Shown here piece by piece: positions 18,103-26,073 of a stretch of DNA of 64,000 bases. The stretch is from an uncultured Prevotella sp. (lineage in GTDB: Bacteria > Bacteroidota > Bacteroidia > Bacteroidales > Bacteroidaceae). Location of the stretch: assembly GCA_937898715.1 (NCBI GenBank), contig CALEKA010000120.1, positions 1-64,000 on the forward strand, read 5' to 3'. Position 1 is the stretch's first letter. Each line of letters starts with the position of its first letter. A model generated the notes under the pieces. The model was not told the DNA's origin, made no database searches, and saw only the letters and a program-made list of their open reading frames with translations. Both the position numbers and the translations under genes were made by a program.

Positions 18103-18747
18103 TTACCACTGATTGTAGTGAATGTTGTCCTTATTATATTTGTCTTTGGGTTGTGGGTCGCCCTTAGGATAGCCAATGGGCACTACGCAGAGGGGCACGA
18201 TGTGTGCGGGCAGGCGGAAGGCTTTCTTCACCACTGCGAGGCGTTCTTCGTAAGGATAGACACCAGTCCATACGGCGCCCAATCCCATAGCTTCGGCTTG
18301 TAAGAGCAGATTCTCGGTTGCGGCAGAGCAGTCGAATGCCCAGTTGGTAGAGGGCTTGCCCTCGTCGTCGGTCACGCTAAGGTCGCCACACACCACGATT
18401 GCGGCTTGTGCCTCCTTGAGCATCTTGGCGTAGGGGAGGAGGGGCGCGAGCGAGTCGATGGTGGCCTTACTGTCGACGACGATAAATTTCCACGGACGCA
18501 TGTCGCGGCCTGTGGGAGCAGCCATGGCGGCACGCACGAGCGTGTCGAGCTGTTCGCGACTTACGGCGCGGTCGGTATACGAGCGTACGCTCTTACGCGA
18601 GAGTATGTTGTGCATCACCACTTCCGATGCATTGCATGAACCATTCGCGGTCGCTTCAGAAGCCTGCTTATGAGAGGCAACGAGGTGTGCCATCGTGGCG
18701 AGTAGCGCTATGACGAGCACGAGTGAAACAATCTTGTACTTATTCAT
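18103..18747 (-). CDS. Exported or membrane-anchored nitroreductase-family flavoprotein
   Basis: The 214-residue protein starts with a hydrophobic signal or anchor (YKIVSLVLVIALLATMAHLV). The nitroreductase domain begins at HNILSRKSVRSYTDRAVS, carries the FMN-binding AAPTGRDMRPWKFIVVD, and ends with GLGAVWTGVYPYE and VVPIGYPKGDPQPKDKY. Family members reduce nitro compounds, quinones or flavins using FMN. Export is unusual and fits the adjacent gene, which encodes a flavin-carrying membrane electron-transfer protein whose stop is only 3 bases away. The pair probably moves electrons to a substrate outside the cytoplasm. The substrate is unknown. Confidence 0.88.
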   Translation of the reverse strand: MNKYKIVSLVLVIALLATMAHLVASHKQASEATANGSCNASEVVMHNILSRKSVRSYTDRAVSREQLDTLVRAAMAAPTGRDMRPWKFIVVDSKATIDSLAPLLPYAKMLKEAQAAIVVCGDLSVTDDEGKPSTNWAFDCSAATENLLLQAEAMGLGAVWTGVYPYEERLAVVKKAFRLPAHIVPLCVVPIGYPKGDPQPKDKYNKDNIHYNQW

Positions 18748-18750
18748 TTC

Positions 18751-18813
18751 TTATTCTTTTGGATCGGAGTTTTTAAGAGAGATGGAGTCCTTATTCTTTT
18801 GGATCGGAGTTTT
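18751..18813. repeat. Direct repeat of about 23 bp, 40-bp period, at the end of the FMN-binding gene
   Basis: TTATTCTTTTGGATCGGAGT followed by TTT occurs at 18751-18773 and again at 18791-18813. The 40-bp period is not a multiple of three. The inner copy is therefore read in a different frame (TPIQKNKD) from the terminal copy (NSDPKE-stop). A tandem duplication has extended and rewritten the C-terminus. Confidence 0.85.
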
Positions 18814-20046
18814 CCGTGAAGTGGAATCTTCCGCGAGGTCGAGTAGTTGGCCCATAGGGCACAGACTGCGACACCACAATCTGGGCATGAAGCAACTTGC
18901 CAATACGAAAGCCGCTGCCAAGACGATTACGGCAGGCATAGCCGTGGTGAAGAGGAAAGCGGTGAAAGGCTCATAGTCGAGCACCTCGCCGCCCCAGAAT
19001 GCAGTCCAGAGCAAGAGCATGAGCAAGCAGAACACCGCCATGCGCACTCTCGTCATCCATCGATAGACCGCCGCAGAGCAGTGAATCTTGGGGAAGGGTA
19101 GGCGAGAAGCCAACTCCTGCAAACTGCCGTAGGGGCAAATCCACGTGCAGTAATAATGCTTATTCTTAATCAGTGGCATGCCAATCGCTATGATGAGCAC
19201 CAACAGAGTGGGCCATGTAGCCCCGATGTCGATGCCGTTGGCAATCCATCCGCGCAGCAATGAGAGTGATAGGAACTGTCCGCACCAGAATCCGAGCACC
19301 AAAACGTTGAGTACCAACTGCACCATGCGCAGTGGCTTGTTGCCTCGGAAGAGCAGACAAATGCCTGCACCGAGAAGCAAGACGATGACCACAGCCAAGC
19401 CACGTCCCCAACCTATGGCTGGAGCCTTGTCTTCAGCGGCTGAAGCACTGCTATAAGCGGCGAGCGACTTCTGCACATTGGCTATGATGGCACGGCTCGA
19501 GAAGGTAGCACCCGTCACGGCGTCCACCTTCGCCTGAGTAGCCTCTTCAGCAGTCTTTCCCACGTATTGCGATATGATGTGGCTGAAGGCATTGTTGAAG
19601 AAATGAGGTGTATCCGCATTGTCGGCAGCAACGATCTGGCAGACCTTGCCTTGTCCGTCAATGTATATATATAAAGGAGTAGGTCCGGCAAATCCTTGGT
19701 CAGTGTGGGCGTAGGGATTGGTCGATATCACGGTGCCAAGCGCGGCTTGGCTATCATCCGATGATCGTACGTCCCACGATGCAGAGTCGCGCTCTTCGAG
19801 CACCACTCGCTGAGCGTCTATGCCCATCTGCTTGAGCTGCGCATCGGTAGGCTTGATAGCCAATGCAGATTGGGGTGCATCGCTCTGTGCGCTATGGGAG
19901 AATCCTATGTCGTGGCCAAAGAGTCGTCCTGTCCATAGCGTGGCAGCTACGAGCATGAAAAACACCACCAAGAGCGATAGCGCATGTTCGAGCAGAGCCA
20001 TCGTACGGTTCCAGGTGCGTGTAGAGGTTATAGTCGTTTTTTTCAT
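18751..20046 (-). CDS. FMN-binding and 4Fe-4S membrane electron-transfer protein (NosR/NapH/RnfG-like)
   Basis: The 431-residue protein has an N-terminal membrane helix (LLVVFFMLVAATLWTGRLFG). A periplasmic FMN_bind domain (about residues 90-195) follows, with flavinylation motif DAVTGATFSS, where the motif Thr would be covalently modified by ApbE. The C-terminal half has about five membrane helices with two cysteine motifs (CTWICPYG and CRSLCPMG), as in NapH/NosR polyferredoxin-like proteins. It should pass electrons across the membrane to the flavin and on to the co-encoded nitroreductase. The last roughly 20 residues were altered by a 40-bp duplication (see repeat at 18751-18813). The start at 20046 is the first plausible ATG. 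Confidence 0.85.
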   Translation of the reverse strand: MKKTTITSTRTWNRTMALLEHALSLLVVFFMLVAATLWTGRLFGHDIGFSHSAQSDAPQSALAIKPTDAQLKQMGIDAQRVVLEERDSASWDVRSSDDSQAALGTVISTNPYAHTDQGFAGPTPLYIYIDGQGKVCQIVAADNADTPHFFNNAFSHIISQYVGKTAEEATQAKVDAVTGATFSSRAIIANVQKSLAAYSSASAAEDKAPAIGWGRGLAVVIVLLLGAGICLLFRGNKPLRMVQLVLNVLVLGFWCGQFLSLSLLRGWIANGIDIGATWPTLLVLIIAIGMPLIKNKHYYCTWICPYGSLQELASRLPFPKIHCSAAVYRWMTRVRMAVFCLLMLLLWTAFWGGEVLDYEPFTAFLFTTAMPAVIVLAAAFVLASCFMPRLWCRSLCPMGQLLDLAEDSTSRKTPIQKNKDSISLKNSDPKE

Positions 20047-20059
20047 TGTAGAGGGCTAT

Positions 20060-20175
20060 GTTCAGTTTTTAGTTTTTGGGTTTTAGGTTATAAAGTAACT
20101 TTTTGCCTCTTGTCGTGTTTAGGACTGCATAAAGTCGCTCCGCTTTTAGTTTTGAGATCTTAGGTTATAAAGTAA
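20060..20175. repeat. Intergenic phrase repeat (AGGTTATAAAGTAA type)
   Basis: Two copies of a phrase containing TTTTAGTTTT and TTAGGTTATAAAGTAA lie at about 20063-20098 and 20139-20175. They belong to a family of similar phrases also seen near 8692, 30244-30384 and 31790-31876. No gene is visible in 20047-20387. Confidence 0.7.
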
Positions 20176-20339
20176 ACCCGTTGGCGGGATTTCTGGTTAA
20201 TGGGTAAACAAGTTGACAAGTTAACAAGTAAATATGTCTTAGACTACTTGTTTCGTTAAAAACGAGAACGATTGGACTCGACAAACATACTTGTTCACCT
20301 GTTAACTTGTCAACCCGTTTACAAATTTCGCCAACGCAT
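20176..20339 (+). mobile_element. MITE-like element, family 2, copy A (164 bp)
   Basis: The element starts ACCCGTTGGCG and ends CGCCAACGCAT. It is flanked by AAAGTAA on both sides (20169-20175 and 20340-20346), a 7-bp target duplication. Its halves are imperfect inverted repeats sharing AGTTGACAAGTTAACA, so the whole folds into one long hairpin. A second copy in the same orientation is at 27974-28136. There is no coding capacity. Confidence 0.8.
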
Positions 20340-20387
20340 AAAGTAAGCTCTTAACTTCTCAACTATTCAACTTCTCAACTCAAGAAG

Positions 20388-21434
20388 TCATCCTTCTCGG
20401 AAGAAGTCGAAGCTTTCGTACACCTGCTCTTGTGAGAGATGCTGGTTGAGTTCCACTTGACCAATGCCGCTGAGCAGAGTGAAGTTGATCACGCCGCCCA
20501 CGTTCTTCTTGTCGTGGAGCATGAGGTCGTAGAGATGAGGATAGTCATCACACGTAAACTGAAATGCGCCATAATTGTCGCGAATGAAGCGTACCGTCTG
20601 CTGCATCTGTTGGGTGGGGAAATGGCTGTGCATGGCGCTGAGATAAAGCTCGCAAAGTAGTCCGTAAGCCACGGCGTAACCATGCAGGATGGGGCGTCCT
20701 TGCTCCAGAGCGAGGCTTTCGAAAGCATGGCCCACGGTATGTCCCAAGTTGAGCGCTTTGCGTATGCCATGTTCGTGAGGATCTTCTGTCACGATGCGAC
20801 TTTTGCAGTCGATGCTCTGCTTTACGAGTTCTTGCAGGTGAGCATAGTCGGGCTGGTCGAGGTCGAACTTCATATGGTCTGCCCACATCTCGGCATTCTC
20901 CAGAAGCGAGTGTTTTAGCATTTCGGCATAGCCAGAGCGCAGATTCTCGTCGTCGAGTGTACGGAGAAACTCCGTGTCGACCACTACGCTGCGAGCTTCC
21001 TTGAAAGCGCCAATTTCATTTTTCAATCCGTTGAAGTTGATACCCGTCTTTCCGCCCACGGCAGCATCCACCATAGCGAGTAGCGTGGTCGGCACGTTGA
21101 TAAAGTCGATGCCTCGCTTAAAGGTGGCTGCGGCAAATCCTCCGAGATCGGTCACCATGCCGCCTCCGAGGTTGATCATCAGCGAACGGCGTGAAGCCTT
21201 CCCGTCGCTAAGTCCCTTCCACACGGTGGCGAGCGTTTCGAGCGTCTTGTGCGTATCGGTGGCACCGATCACGATGCCTTCAGCCCCCTTTAGCGCCTGG
21301 CTCTCTGCCAGAAGTGGACGGCACAAGCGCTGTGTGGTCTCGTCGGTAAGCAGGAATATGCGATCAGCTCCGCTCTCGGTGCAGAGCTGGTCGAGGCATG
21401 AAGTGATATTGTGAGAATAGACTATCTGTTGCAT
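20388..21434 (-). CDS. aroB: 3-dehydroquinate synthase
   Basis: AroB converts DAHP to 3-dehydroquinate, the second step of the shikimate pathway, using NAD and a divalent metal. The 348-residue protein has the NAD-binding GGGMVTDLGGFAAATFKRG, VPTTLLAMVDAAVGGKTGIN, and the metal and substrate motifs GYAEMLKHSLL and LNLGHTVGHAFES. The length is normal for the family. It is followed by two genes transcribed towards it (thioesterase, lipoprotein), which may form one operon. The 341-bp region downstream holds only repeats. Confidence 0.95.
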   Translation of the reverse strand: MQQIVYSHNITSCLDQLCTESGADRIFLLTDETTQRLCRPLLAESQALKGAEGIVIGATDTHKTLETLATVWKGLSDGKASRRSLMINLGGGMVTDLGGFAAATFKRGIDFINVPTTLLAMVDAAVGGKTGINFNGLKNEIGAFKEARSVVVDTEFLRTLDDENLRSGYAEMLKHSLLENAEMWADHMKFDLDQPDYAHLQELVKQSIDCKSRIVTEDPHEHGIRKALNLGHTVGHAFESLALEQGRPILHGYAVAYGLLCELYLSAMHSHFPTQQMQQTVRFIRDNYGAFQFTCDDYPHLYDLMLHDKKNVGGVINFTLLSGIGQVELNQHLSQEQVYESFDFFREG

Positions 21435-21482
21435 GATAGCAAAAGTTTAGAAGTTTAAAGTTTAGAAGTTAAGTGGTCGCTT

Positions 21483-21938
21483 TTATTCTTCCGAATCTCC
21501 CGCTTCGAACTGTTCGAAAGCTTGGCGGTAGGCCTCGGGCAGTAGCGCCGATTCCTGCTTCTTGAGGTCGAAGCATACCATCACCGTCTCACACTGGCAC
21601 ACCACCATGTTGGTGCGCAGGTTGATAGCCCGCTGCTTGAGCGTGAAACTCTTCTGCCCGATGTGTGATACGCGCGTCTCCATCACGATCTCGTCGCCAT
21701 AGAATATAGGCAGGATAAAGTCGGCATTGATGTTGGCTATGACGGGCACCACGTCCGTACCGCGATAGTTTGTGCGGAGCACGTTGCGCAAGTACTCATC
21801 CTTGCCCAAGTCGTAGTAGGCAAAGTAAGAATTATTGTTTACATGGCCGTAGCGGTCTACGTCGTTGAAACGTATCTGAATGGGCAGCCGGTGGTGGTAG
21901 TGTTCGGCGGTAGCCTGAGTCTCTTCTGTAGTATTCAT
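21483..21938 (-). CDS. Acyl-CoA thioesterase, 4-hydroxybenzoyl-CoA thioesterase (YbgC/FadM) family
   Basis: The 151-residue single hot-dog domain carries the family motif RFNDVDRYGHVNNNSYFAYY at about residues 22-41, with the catalytic Asp in the DVDRYGHVNN segment. It is followed by the FILPIFYGDEIVMETRV strand. Members hydrolyse acyl-CoA or acyl-carrier-protein thioesters in the cytoplasm. The substrate is unknown. It lies 48 bases upstream of aroB on the same strand. The acidic C-terminus (EQFEAGDSEE) is unremarkable. Confidence 0.9.
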   Translation of the reverse strand: MNTTEETQATAEHYHHRLPIQIRFNDVDRYGHVNNNSYFAYYDLGKDEYLRNVLRTNYRGTDVVPVIANINADFILPIFYGDEIVMETRVSHIGQKSFTLKQRAINLRTNMVVCQCETVMVCFDLKKQESALLPEAYRQAFEQFEAGDSEE

Positions 21939-21986
21939 TGAGTCTTGTGAAAATTGCGTTTTACGAGGGAAGAGTTTCGCTCTTTC

Positions 21987-22415
21987 TTATTCAGCATCGT
22001 CCTCTTCGAATCCATCGAGTGCAGGATCATAGTTTTCTCCATCAAACCCGCGCTCATACTGTCGGTAGAATCCAGGGTCGTTAGCACGATTGAACTCATC
22101 CCACTGTTTCTTCTCCCGAGCTTTTCGCTTGGCTTCTTCCTCTTCGTCCTCCTCGTCGTATTCGTAGGGATGCGTGCGTCGGTATCGTTCATGCTCTATA
22201 GAGTCTTTCACGTAGCGTATGGAGTCACGAGTCTTCTTAGCATAGTATTCACTGACTAAGCTGTCTATGCGCATGCTGTCTTCGTGAGTAGGCTTATCGG
22301 GCTCCCATTCGTAGTACGATTCTTCCACCTTATTGTGCTTCTTTAGGCAACTCGTAAGCATGGTGAGCGAAGTGAGCCCAGCGAGCGTAAAGGCGATGAG
22401 TGAGGTATTTCTCAT
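21987..22415 (-). CDS. Highly charged lipoprotein of unknown function
   Basis: The 142-residue protein has a lipoprotein signal ending in LTSC (Cys near residue 23). The mature part is strongly charged. It has an acidic run DEEDEEEEAKRKAREKKQW and a C-terminal acidic, aromatic stretch (DPGFYRQYERGFDGENYDP). No known domain was recognised. An overlapping minus-strand frame (21935-22192) is a shadow of this gene. It is divergent from the GH123-like gene and has its own -7 box. Confidence 0.75.
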   Translation of the reverse strand: MRNTSLIAFTLAGLTSLTMLTSCLKKHNKVEESYYEWEPDKPTHEDSMRIDSLVSEYYAKKTRDSIRYVKDSIEHERYRRTHPYEYDEEDEEEEAKRKAREKKQWDEFNRANDPGFYRQYERGFDGENYDPALDGFEEDDAE

Positions 22416-22457
22416 AATAGATGCTTCTAAGAATGGGCGAATTTAGTCAGAAATGTG

Positions 22458-22465
22458 CAAATCTA
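22458..22465 (-). promoter_or_regulatory. -7 box of the charged lipoprotein gene
   Basis: The minus strand reads TAGATTTG, matching TAnnTTTG, 43 bases upstream of the ATG at 22415. Confidence 0.55.
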
Positions 22466-22484
22466 AGCATTTTGTTGCCTTTTT

Positions 22485-22516
22485 CTTGTCGGAGCGGGGT
22501 GAGAATCGTAATTTTG
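22485..22516 (+). promoter_or_regulatory. Promoter of the GH123-like gene
   Basis: CTTG at 22485-22488, a 20-base spacer, and TAATTTTG at 22509-22516 fit the Bacteroidetes promoter pattern. The gene starts about 105 bases downstream. Confidence 0.6.
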
Positions 22517-22621
22517 CTACTTTATAGGTGGCTAATCCAGCGCGTAATGTAGCGCTTGAAGTAGCTACGCACTCCCTTATATTACCCTTATATTACAATG
22601 CATTATAATAACAATAGAAAT

Positions 22622-24283
22622 ATGAAAGCCCTCCTGCTGCCCCTTCTGCTGGGCGCCTCGCTTACAGCTCATGCACAGTCCGACCTCTTTGCTTCATGGG
22701 CGTCGAAAGACGTACATTTTGCTCCCCGCGAACGTCCATCTACTCCACTGACCACCGACACGCTGGTCAGTGCCTGGCGTGGCGAAAGGCTCGGTGTGCA
22801 AGCCGTGATCTATGCTCCTACTGAGGGTGCTCGCTTGCAGCTACGCCTCGTCTCGAAGAAGGGCGATGATGCCATGACGCAAGCCACTGCTCGCTTTGTC
22901 AACTATGTTACGACCGACAACTATCAATACTGCGGTTACCATCCCACCGACCTCACCCCTTACTCCGTGCCCGACGTGATCGACCTCGATCAGCCGCTAA
23001 CTGTTGAGACGGAGACGGCTCACCCCATATGGTGCATCATCGACATTCCGCAGACAGCCACTCCGGGTGTGCATCGCGTAGCGCTTGAAGTGGTCAATGC
23101 CGACACGAAGAAGGTGGTCAGACGCCTGCAACTCTCGCTTCGCGTCAACTCTCGCACGCTGCCTACCCCCCGGCAGCAGAAATTCCACGTCGACTTCTGG
23201 CAGCAGCCTTACTCCCTCTCGCGCCTGCTGGGCGTGGAGCGATGGAGCGATGCTCACATGGAAGCCCTTCGCCCATACTTGAAGCTCCTTGCTCGTTCGG
23301 GACAGAAGGTGGTATCAGCCATACTCTTCTACGAGCCTTGGGGCGATCAGAGCTACGATAAATTCTCGCCCATGGTGCAGACCACGCTTTGTAAGGACGG
23401 CACTTGGAAGTACGACTACACGGTGTTCGACCGCTGGGTGAAGCTCTGTGCCGAGTGTGGCATCGACGAGCAGATCAATTGCTTCTCGATGGTGCCATGG
23501 GACATGTCGTTCCGCTATTTCGACGAAGCACAGGGCAAGGATGTCGACCTCAAGACGACTACCAACTCCGAGGAGTATCGCAACCTGTGGAGCCATTTCC
23601 TTAAAAACTTCGCTCGCCACTTGAAGGAGAAGGGATGGTACGACAAGACCTGCATCGCTATGGACGAACGTGGACTTGCGAATATGCTCGATGCGTATCG
23701 CGTGGCACAAGAAGCTGTGCCGGGCATGAAGATGGCTCTGGCGGGCACTTACCACAAGGAGCTCTCTGACAAGCTCTACGACTACTGCATAGGCTTTGGC
23801 GAACATTTCCCCGACGACGAACTCCAAGCGCGACTTGCCAAGGGATGGCCGTCGACCACCTACACTTGCTGTAGCAACACTGAGCCCAATCTCTTCTCCA
23901 ACTCTCTCTCTGCCGAGGCAGCCTACTTGCCCGTACACTGCGTGGCAAATGGTTTCGATGGCTATCTGCACTGGTCGTGGATGAACTGGGCTGATCGCCC
24001 CTTGGAGGACACACGTTTCCGCCTATTTGCTCCTGGCGACACGTATCTGATCTATCCCGGACCGCGTTCTTCCGTACGCTATGAACGATTTATCGAGGGC
24101 GTAGCTCTAGCGGAGAAGATTCGCATCCTTCGTGAGGAATACCAACGTAAGGGCGACAGCGAAAGCCTCCGCCAGCTCAATGATCTCGTGAAGGAATTTG
24201 CTCCAGCAGGCATACCTGAGGGCAAAACTGCGGCGGAGATGGTGTATCAACTTGAGACTTTAGTGAATGCAAATGGCAAGTAG
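22622..24283 (+). CDS. GH123-like glycoside hydrolase (DUF4091 domain)
   Basis: I use the ATG at 22622 (553 residues), which opens a clear signal peptide (MKALLLPLLLGASLTAHAQ). An ATG at 22598 would add eight Asn-rich residues. The N-terminal beta-sandwich runs to about residue 190. The TIM-barrel domain contains FHVDFWQQPYS, the adjacent acidic pair in CIAMDERGLANM (expected catalytic Asp-Glu of GH123), and GFDGYLHWSWMNWADRPLED. GH123 enzymes are substrate-assisted beta-N-acetylgalactosaminidases acting on glycosphingolipid or mucin-type glycans. It is monocistronic, with its own promoter and terminator. The family assignment rests on the DE pair and overall pattern, and the substrate is inferred. 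Confidence 0.82.
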   Translation: MKALLLPLLLGASLTAHAQSDLFASWASKDVHFAPRERPSTPLTTDTLVSAWRGERLGVQAVIYAPTEGARLQLRLVSKKGDDAMTQATARFVNYVTTDNYQYCGYHPTDLTPYSVPDVIDLDQPLTVETETAHPIWCIIDIPQTATPGVHRVALEVVNADTKKVVRRLQLSLRVNSRTLPTPRQQKFHVDFWQQPYSLSRLLGVERWSDAHMEALRPYLKLLARSGQKVVSAILFYEPWGDQSYDKFSPMVQTTLCKDGTWKYDYTVFDRWVKLCAECGIDEQINCFSMVPWDMSFRYFDEAQGKDVDLKTTTNSEEYRNLWSHFLKNFARHLKEKGWYDKTCIAMDERGLANMLDAYRVAQEAVPGMKMALAGTYHKELSDKLYDYCIGFGEHFPDDELQARLAKGWPSTTYTCCSNTEPNLFSNSLSAEAAYLPVHCVANGFDGYLHWSWMNWADRPLEDTRFRLFAPGDTYLIYPGPRSSVRYERFIEGVALAEKIRILREEYQRKGDSESLRQLNDLVKEFAPAGIPEGKTAAEMVYQLETLVNANGK

Positions 24284-24345
24284 TCTAAGAGATAAAATCC
24301 AAATCAATAACTACAGGCATAAGGCAACTTAAAGCAAACAAGAAG

Positions 24346-24387
24346 TCTACTCAAGGACAAGTTTTACTGTCTATGAGTAGATTTTTT
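24346..24387 (+). terminator. Intrinsic terminator downstream of the GH123-like gene
   Basis: TCTACTCA (24346-24353) pairs with TGAGTAGA (24374-24381) and is followed by six T. The remainder of 24284-24540 shows no gene. Confidence 0.75.
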
Positions 24388-24560
24388 GTTCTCAATAGCC
24401 GACTATGTCATCAATCAGCAAAGACTGTTGTATCTATTTTATTGAAGTCCAGCCTTCTATTGTTCTCCATAAAATAACGCAAGACTCATTCGAATAGCCT
24501 AAAATAAGCTATAGGACACATTTAAGCACTAATTGTTTCTTATTTGTGAAACATAATGCT

Positions 24561-24568
24561 TATATTTG
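24561..24568 (+). promoter_or_regulatory. -7 box of the toxin-antitoxin operon
   Basis: TATATTTG matches TAnnTTTG. It lies inside the 5' extension of the longest reading frame (ATG at 24556), so that ATG cannot be the start. Translation should begin at the ATG at 24586. Confidence 0.65.
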
Positions 24569-24585
24569 CAGCAAATAGAGAATGT

Positions 24586-24924
24586 ATGTCACAAAATATC
24601 TTCCGTCTTGTCTTGACTGACGAGGCACAGAACTTTATTGAAAGTTTACCTGAAGCGGTATCTTACAAGATTTACTACAATATCAAGCGTGTTGCAGCTG
24701 GAGAACGCAACAAAGAACTTTTCAAAAAGTTAGAGCATTCGGAGATATGGGAATTTCGTACATTGTACAACAAAACTGCTTATCGCTTGTTTGCTTTCTG
24801 GGATAAAGACAAAGAAACACTGGTGATTGCCACTCATGGTATCATTAAGAAAACTCAAAAGACGCCAAGCAAGGAGATAGCGAAAGCAGAAGCAATAAGA
24901 AAAGAATATTTCAGAAATAAATAA
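24586..24924 (+). CDS. HigB/RelE-like toxin (phage-derived Gp49-like family)
   Basis: The 112-residue protein has the layout of RelE-superfamily Gp49-like toxins. It begins with FRLVLTDEAQNFIESLPEAV, continues through KKLEHSEIWEFRTLYNKTAYRLFAFWD, and ends with THGIIKKTQKTPSKEIAKAE. This family cleaves mRNA on the ribosome. Conserved basic and aromatic residues are present in the expected strands. It lies two bases upstream of an XRE-type helix-turn-helix gene in the toxin-first order typical of higBA. The start at 24586 is fixed by the promoter overlapping the upstream ATG. Confidence 0.85.
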   Translation: MSQNIFRLVLTDEAQNFIESLPEAVSYKIYYNIKRVAAGERNKELFKKLEHSEIWEFRTLYNKTAYRLFAFWDKDKETLVIATHGIIKKTQKTPSKEIAKAEAIRKEYFRNK

Positions 24925-24926
24925 TT

Positions 24927-25256
24927 ATGGCACAGATGAATCTTACCCCATTGGACGATGCGCTTGACAAGCACTTTGGAAAAGTAGGTACTCCGAAACG
25001 TGACGCTTTTGAGAGTGATGTTGATGAGGCGTTGCATGCTTATCGTTTGGGAGAAGCCATCAAGAAAGCTCGCATAGAGCAGAACTTGACACAAGAACAA
25101 CTTGGTGAGCGTATCGGTGTGAAAAGAGCTCAGATTTCCAGATTAGAAAGAGGTTATAGCATAACAATACCTACTATGCGAAAAGTGTTCAAGGCTCTTG
25201 GTGTGGTAACTGCAACCATTGACTTGGGGATTGCAGGGAAAGTGGCATTGTGGTAA
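24927..25256 (+). CDS. HigA-like antitoxin with XRE helix-turn-helix
   Basis: The 109-residue protein has a Lys-rich N-terminal region and an HTH_3 domain. The domain runs from EAIKKARIEQNLTQEQLGER to VKRAQISRLERG, then TIPTMRKVFKALG. The last part (VVTATIDLGIAGKVALW) is hydrophobic. It should bind and neutralise the upstream toxin and repress the shared promoter at 24561. Its stop is 10 bases from a small hairpin at 25267-25306. Confidence 0.88.
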   Translation: MAQMNLTPLDDALDKHFGKVGTPKRDAFESDVDEALHAYRLGEAIKKARIEQNLTQEQLGERIGVKRAQISRLERGYSITIPTMRKVFKALGVVTATIDLGIAGKVALW

Positions 25257-25266
25257 TCCGCATAAA

Positions 25267-25306
25267 GGTGGTTCTAAAAATCTGATTTTAAGATTATAGA
25301 ACCACC
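25267..25306. repeat. 40-bp hairpin sharing the family-1 MITE terminus
   Basis: GGTGGTTCTA at 25267-25276 is the inverted complement of 25297-25306, with an inner AATCT/AGATT stem. The arms match the first bases of the 181-bp elements at 16831 and 28518. It lies between convergent genes (higA-like and chromate transporter) and may act as a bidirectional terminator. It could be a reduced or internally deleted relative. Confidence 0.75.
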
Positions 25307-25321
25307 ATAGTTGCTTTGTCG

Positions 25322-25894
25322 TCAATAGATAATCAGTCCAATCGCCCCCGCCACGAGCATGACCAGTATAGGGTTCGTCTTGCGCCACTTTGTGAGGGCG
25401 AAGGCGGCTATGAAGATGCCCACGTTGAGAGCAAACGTCCAAGGATTGTCTTCGGGCGAACCAAAGTTCTCTTTCGACATGAGCAGTACGGCAGCTGCGG
25501 CTATCAGTCCGATGATGGCAGGGCGCAAGCCCGCAAAGATATTGCTCACTAAGGGCGAATCCTTGTGCTTGAGCAAGTAGTGACTAATGGCTATCATGAT
25601 GATAAACGGCAACCACATGATAGAAAGCGAAGCCAATACTGCACCCAGTACGGCAGCCCATACGGGGTAGCCATCGTGGAGCACAGAGGTGTAGCCCACG
25701 TAGGTGGCAGCATTGATGCCGATAGGGCCAGGAGTAGACTGGCTGATGGCGACGATATCCGTAAACTCAGCATTCGTGAGCCACTGATTCTTGACCACCA
25801 CCTCATTGTGGATGAGCGAAAGCATGGCATAGCCTCCACCAAAGTTGAAGGTACCTATCTTGGTAAATATCAGAAATAGTTTGAGAAAAATCAT
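25322..25894 (-). CDS. chrA: Chromate transporter, half-size subunit (second gene)
   Basis: The 190-residue protein is a single CHR domain. It has FLIFTKIGTFNFGGGYAMLS at the start, DIVAISQSTPGPIGINAATYVGY in the middle, and about five membrane helices in all. Short-chain CHR proteins work as pairs, equivalent to one long-chain ChrA antiporter. It follows a second CHR gene on the same strand (26074-26604). Family proteins export chromate, though in anaerobic gut or oral bacteria the natural substrate is uncertain. Confidence 0.9.
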   Translation of the reverse strand: MIFLKLFLIFTKIGTFNFGGGYAMLSLIHNEVVVKNQWLTNAEFTDIVAISQSTPGPIGINAATYVGYTSVLHDGYPVWAAVLGAVLASLSIMWLPFIIMIAISHYLLKHKDSPLVSNIFAGLRPAIIGLIAAAAVLLMSKENFGSPEDNPWTFALNVGIFIAAFALTKWRKTNPILVMLVAGAIGLIIY

Positions 25895-26073
25895 TGTTAG
25901 TTTATAAGTTTATAAGTTTAAAAGCCAAGAGGTTTGTCGAGATGAGAGTTTAGAAGTTTAAAAGCCAAGAGGTTTGTCGAGTTGAGACGTCTAAAAGTCA
26001 AGAGGCTTGTTTTGTAAGTCTGAAGGTATAAGCTTAACTTTTCAACTCTTCAACTCTTCAACTTTAGCCCTTT
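25895..26073. repeat. Intergenic phrase repeats between the two chromate transporter genes
   Basis: Two near-identical copies of GTTTAAAAGCCAAGAGGTTT plus GTCGAG occur (about 25915-25940 and 25958-25981), with a third diverged copy after them. They are followed by three CAACTCTTCAACT-type units at 26040-26062. There is no coding signal. The element separates two subunits that should be co-expressed. Confidence 0.75.

Noticed and set aside
21935..22192. 85-codon minus-strand frame overlapping the charged lipoprotein gene
   Set aside because: It lies in another frame of the same strand as the lipoprotein gene, which has a proper lipobox and promoter. The alternative frame has neither.
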